From positions 1 to 8,142 of the forward strand of contig DBAE01000003.1 in assembly GCA_002291495.1 (NCBI GenBank): a DNA stretch of 8,142 nt. Reading direction: 5' to 3'. A program made the translations under genes and the position numbers. The notes beneath the pieces were generated by a model, which ran no database searches, was not told where the DNA came from, and worked only from the letters and a program-made list of their open reading frames with translations. Positions 5,898-8,142 of this stretch are shown one piece after another. Position 1 is the stretch's first letter. The number at the start of each line of letters is the position of its first letter. Origin of the DNA: Bacteriovoracaceae bacterium UBA1018. GTDB taxonomy: Bacteria; Bdellovibrionota; UBA1018.

Positions 5898-7073
5898 ATG
5901 TCATTCAGTTTTAGATCTATCAGTCGTGGAAGTGAGCTCAGAAGATCATTTTCATTTGCACTCGCTACTCTCACGTTTCTAACGTGGTCAGTAATCAGTC
6001 CGCTTTCATCCTCATTTGCTGAAACAGAACCAAGTTGCGGCAAAAAGCTCAGCGCAAACTCCCAATCGTCTACGGTTGTCATTCGGCCACTTCCGTTTGT
6101 CGAAGACATCAAGCTTCTGACGTTTAATATGTTTAACTTTAACAACAAACCCGCACAGGCCAAAGTTATTGCCAAAACGGTACTTAAGATTGATGCCGAC
6201 ATCCTGATCCTCCAAGAAGTGATCGGAGGAGTTCACACAATCCATACCTTTGACGACTCTGAGCTCGGTGATCAGTACTACGAATATTTCACTAAACATC
6301 CTCCGGTGAAAGGGATCAACAATAGTATCTTGATCAAGAAAGCTTTCCCCTTTGATGTGCAAGTCGAATCCCACATGCACGAAGAGTTTCTAGATCCGAT
6401 ACTTCCTGAAGACTCGGACCCTGTACCAGTCTTCAATCGGGATCCTATAACTGTGATCCTGCGCGAAAAAGGGAAGCCAAAAGATAGTCCCCCGCTCGCG
6501 ATCATTATTAGCAACCATAGTAAGTCTCAGACCAAGAGAAGGAACTCGTCGCTTACAGGCAAAGATCCTCTGGGAAAAAAGAGACGCACAGCTCAGATGG
6601 AACGGCTCAAACAAATTATCGAAAATTATAAGAGGCGTTTTGGGAAGCACGCTCGGATCATATTAGGCGGAGACTTTAACGCCAATCCGAACTCTACAGA
6701 TTTAGACCCAATTCAAAGTGGTGCTCGGATGAAAGAAGTTTTTGACTTACTCAGCAATCCTCCGCCACGCTCCGAAAGAGTTACTTACGGGGAATATCCC
6801 TCAATTAAAGGCAAATCAAGTAAACAACCTGATATGTTTTTCGTATCCGAGAGTCTTCAAAGCAGTGTGAAAGACGTCTCGATTTATCGTTACGCCGAAG
6901 ATGAAGTGCGAGGGTCAGATCATTTCCCACTCGTACTCACGCTGCAATTTAATCGGTTCTACACAGATTATTTAAATGAACTAGAGCAATACAAAAGAAG
7001 CCAACCGCCAGAAGCTCCTGCTCCACAAACCTCAGCACCACAAAGCTCTGATGACGTTAAGGAAGCGAGCTAA
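5898..7073 (+). CDS. Secreted endonuclease/exonuclease/phosphatase-fold protein
   Basis: This 391-residue protein of the DNase I-like (EEP) superfamily cleaves phosphodiester or phosphomonoester bonds using a divalent metal. Residues from the ATG: N77 (LLTFNMFNF), metal-binding E107 (DADILILQEV), N142-N143 before SILI, H207 (IISNHSKS), D259 and N261 (GGDFNANPNS), D312 (QPDMFFVS) and S340-D341-H342 (GSDHFP). All catalytic positions are intact. The SNHSKS segment with RRTAQMERL downstream resembles extracellular nucleases of the ExeM/NucH type, so a nuclease is likelier than a phosphatase (inference). A basic stretch lies at about 210-254. A signal peptide with R15-R16, a hydrophobic region (about 17-38) and cleavage near SSFA-E (41/42) indicates export. 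The C-terminus is Pro/Ser-rich. The frame opens at TTG 5874, but the ATG at 5898 is preferred because it gives a normal signal peptide and has GGGGGGA upstream, although the spacing is long at about 12 bases. Confidence 0.87.
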   Translation: MSFSFRSISRGSELRRSFSFALATLTFLTWSVISPLSSSFAETEPSCGKKLSANSQSSTVVIRPLPFVEDIKLLTFNMFNFNNKPAQAKVIAKTVLKIDADILILQEVIGGVHTIHTFDDSELGDQYYEYFTKHPPVKGINNSILIKKAFPFDVQVESHMHEEFLDPILPEDSDPVPVFNRDPITVILREKGKPKDSPPLAIIISNHSKSQTKRRNSSLTGKDPLGKKRRTAQMERLKQIIENYKRRFGKHARIILGGDFNANPNSTDLDPIQSGARMKEVFDLLSNPPPRSERVTYGEYPSIKGKSSKQPDMFFVSESLQSSVKDVSIYRYAEDEVRGSDHFPLVLTLQFNRFYTDYLNELEQYKRSQPPEAPAPQTSAPQSSDDVKEAS

Positions 7074-7081
7074 TAAAAATG

Positions 7082-7127
7082 AAAAAGGGTCAGAAGCATC
7101 TTGCCCCAACCCTTTTCCGTGCTTTTT
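7082..7127 (+). terminator. Hairpin terminator after the EEP gene, possibly bidirectional
   Basis: AAAAGGGT (7083-7090) pairs with ACCCTTTT (7109-7116) over an 18-base loop, and TTTTT follows at 7123-7127. On the minus strand the same stem is followed by a T-rich stretch (rc of 7072-7082), so it could also stop transcription coming from the lipoprotein gene. A competing stem AAGCA (7094-7098)/TGCTT (7120-7124) sits next to the T-run. Confidence 0.5.
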
Positions 7128-7156
7128 AACTATCTGATAACTACTAACTAGGATCT

Positions 7157-7186
7157 AAAAAATTGTCCCCATTTTCGCCTGGGGAC
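7157..7186 (-). terminator. Rho-independent terminator of the lipoprotein gene
   Basis: On the minus strand GTCCCCA (7186-7180) pairs with TGGGGAC (7171-7165) over an eight-base loop, followed by AATTTTTT (7164-7157). The hairpin starts 24 bases past the stop codon. This is a textbook intrinsic terminator. The GTCCCC/GGGGAC arms also recall REP-like repeats, but only one copy is in the window. The rest of 7074-7209 holds no gene. Confidence 0.75.
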
Positions 7187-7209
7187 CAGGGCCAGTGTTC
7201 ACCCCCGTC

Positions 7210-8025
7210 CTATTGGACTGTGACTGTCACGCGTTTCTTATGAAGGCGATAGAGTCGAGAGTGCACTTTTTCTTCATTCTCAGGACTTGCTGCCGGATCC
7301 TTGAAGTAAACGTCTCCGTTTTTCTTCTCAGACACACGGTTGCCAGTTGCTAAGAAGGTCGCTCTCTCTTGGTAAGCCAAGATTGAAGGACCAGTTGTTT
7401 GAGCTTTCTTTGCGTCAACAAAGACAGCTAATCCGCTTTGGCCTGAAGTGGTGCTAGTAAAGAGTCCAGCTACACCCCTTACGTTATTGGCCAGTTTAAA
7501 CTGTGGAAAGATATTAAGTGGGATCGAAACAGCACGAGCTGCATCGTCAAACTCTGGGATGGTGAGCGCAATACCAAAGAGCGCTAACTTCTCACCTAAC
7601 CCGACATAAACTCGAGATTGTTTTCCAAACGCAAGACCGATGATCTTGGTGTCGCCGAGGCCGCCTACTGGGATCGGTTGACCATTTGGAAGCACATCAC
7701 CATCCACAGAAGTGGCGTTAGTGACGCGGTCTAGATTCAGCGATAGACCGATTTCGCTCTTACCATCTAACGTGGCACGTAGAGCAACTTGGCCAATTTG
7801 ATCACCTCGGTCGTTACGATCGTAGATTGGAAAAACGAGAGTCGGCAGAGCAATATTGCCCATGCTGATCACAGTCTTTACTTCTGCGTAAGTTTCGGTT
7901 TCTTGTTCATAGGTGCGGAAATCGACGCCTTTGACGATTTGTCTGGAAGGCTTACATGCTGTGGCCGAAACTGCTAACCCCATCACAAGCCCCATCATCA
8001 CCGCGCGATTTAGATTAAAATACAT
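7210..8025 (-). CDS. Probable lipoprotein or exported protein of unknown function
   Basis: This 271-residue protein is not recognised. The N-terminus has R7, a hydrophobic stretch (8-22) and then ATAC with C24. This resembles a lipobox, though Ala rather than Leu at -3 is weak, so a plain signal peptide cut near ATA is the alternative. C24 is the only cysteine, which favours lipidation. The mature part alternates short hydrophobic strands with Gly/Asn turns (for example GQVALRATL, EIGLSLNL, GLAFGKQSRVYVGLG), typical of a beta-rich envelope protein. The last 20 residues are basic and end in VTVTVQ. The start is ATG 8025, with GAGG seven bases upstream (8033-8036) in a purine-rich AGAGGGGGA. 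Upstream lie a nine-codon ORF overlapping this start and an array of small dyads. It has its own terminator, so it is probably monocistronic. Expected location is the periplasm or outer membrane. Confidence 0.8.
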   Translation of the reverse strand: MYFNLNRAVMMGLVMGLAVSATACKPSRQIVKGVDFRTYEQETETYAEVKTVISMGNIALPTLVFPIYDRNDRGDQIGQVALRATLDGKSEIGLSLNLDRVTNATSVDGDVLPNGQPIPVGGLGDTKIIGLAFGKQSRVYVGLGEKLALFGIALTIPEFDDAARAVSIPLNIFPQFKLANNVRGVAGLFTSTTSGQSGLAVFVDAKKAQTTGPSILAYQERATFLATGNRVSEKKNGDVYFKDPAASPENEEKVHSRLYRLHKKRVTVTVQ

Positions 8026-8044
8026 CTATCCCCCTCTGAGCCAC
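8015..8044 (-). CDS. Possible nine-codon leader ORF overlapping the lipoprotein start
   Basis: AAGGAG (8051-8056) lies six bases before a GTG (8042-8044) that opens MAQRGIDVF and stops at TAA 8015-8017, 11 bases inside the lipoprotein gene in another frame. This ribosome site is closer to consensus than the lipoprotein's own, which lies inside the small ORF. Translational coupling is possible. A frame this short can also arise by chance. Confidence 0.25.
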   Translation of the reverse strand: MAQRGIDVF

Positions 8045-8068
8045 CGTGGACTCCTTGTTAAATCTTAT

Positions 8069-8136
8069 GTTGATTTTATCAATCAACTATTAACCCTATC
8101 GGTGAAGGGTTTGAGTACTTTAATCAATTATTAAAG
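8069..8136. promoter_or_regulatory. Dyad and direct-repeat array upstream of the lipoprotein gene
   Basis: There are three perfect inverted repeats in a row: GTTGATT/AATCAAC (8069-8075/8081-8087, 5-base loop), AACCCT/AGGGTT (8092-8097/8106-8111, 8-base loop) and CTTTAAT/ATTAAAG (8118-8124/8130-8136, 5-base loop). Superimposed is a direct repeat, AATCAACTATTAA (8081-8093) and AATCAATTATTAA (8123-8135), 12 of 13 identical and offset by 42 bases, about four helical turns. This suits paired operator sites or a structured leader. The -35/-10 elements are not clear. Confidence 0.4.
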
Positions 8137-8142
8137 ACACAG

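Noticed and set aside
5861..6650. Minus-strand open frames opposite the EEP gene.
   Set aside because: The plus strand carries intact EEP catalytic motifs throughout. The antisense frames are shadows.
1..8142. A defence system, CRISPR array, toxin-antitoxin pair or mobile element.
   Set aside because: There is no array-type repeat, transposase, integrase, nuclease-partner gene or toxin-antitoxin-like pair. RecQ here looks like a stand-alone repair helicase, not part of a defence operon.

Overview
The window (about 8.1 kb, moderate GC) looks like an ordinary chromosomal segment of a Gram-negative bacterium. Four products carry signal peptides or a lipoprotein-like N-terminus, and the other genes are housekeeping enzymes. 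The mix of RecQ, an SDR, a BaiN/HI0933-type flavoprotein, a secreted EEP-fold nuclease and unrecognised secreted proteins would suit a Bdellovibrionota-like organism. That assignment is inference only; no marker gene is present.

Left part (1-1840, + strand): two consecutive genes encode small exported proteins that I do not recognise. They are clearly diverged paralogues of each other, sharing a Cys-containing N-terminal motif, a second motif with exactly 26 residues between the 2nd and 3rd cysteines, and a fourth cysteine in a similar C-terminal helix. Their translation leaders share the same GAGAGA architecture with identical spacing. The first 53 bases may hold the 3' tail of a third member, so this could be the end of a tandem array. 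This is the least explained part of the window.

Middle part (1854-5791): recQ (- strand) converges on the paralogue pair and is divergent from a classical short-chain dehydrogenase (+), with only 38 bases between them. The SDR converges on a FAD-dependent oxidoreductase of the HI0933/BaiN group (-). The recQ product has about 80 extra residues between helicase core and zinc motif, and a Lys/Arg/Ser-rich tail in place of HRDC. A perfect 14-bp inverted repeat lies within its last codons.

Right part (5792-8142): a secreted endonuclease/exonuclease/phosphatase-fold protein (+) and a probable lipoprotein of unknown function (-) converge on a 136-base spacer holding two terminator-type hairpins. 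Upstream of the lipoprotein gene is an AT-rich stretch with three consecutive small dyads, a 13-bp direct repeat at 42-bp spacing, and a tiny leader ORF overlapping the lipoprotein start.

Gene order gives no sign of one shared pathway. Only the paralogue pair looks operon-like; the other genes alternate in strand. I see no tRNA, rRNA, CRISPR array, transposase or phage gene.
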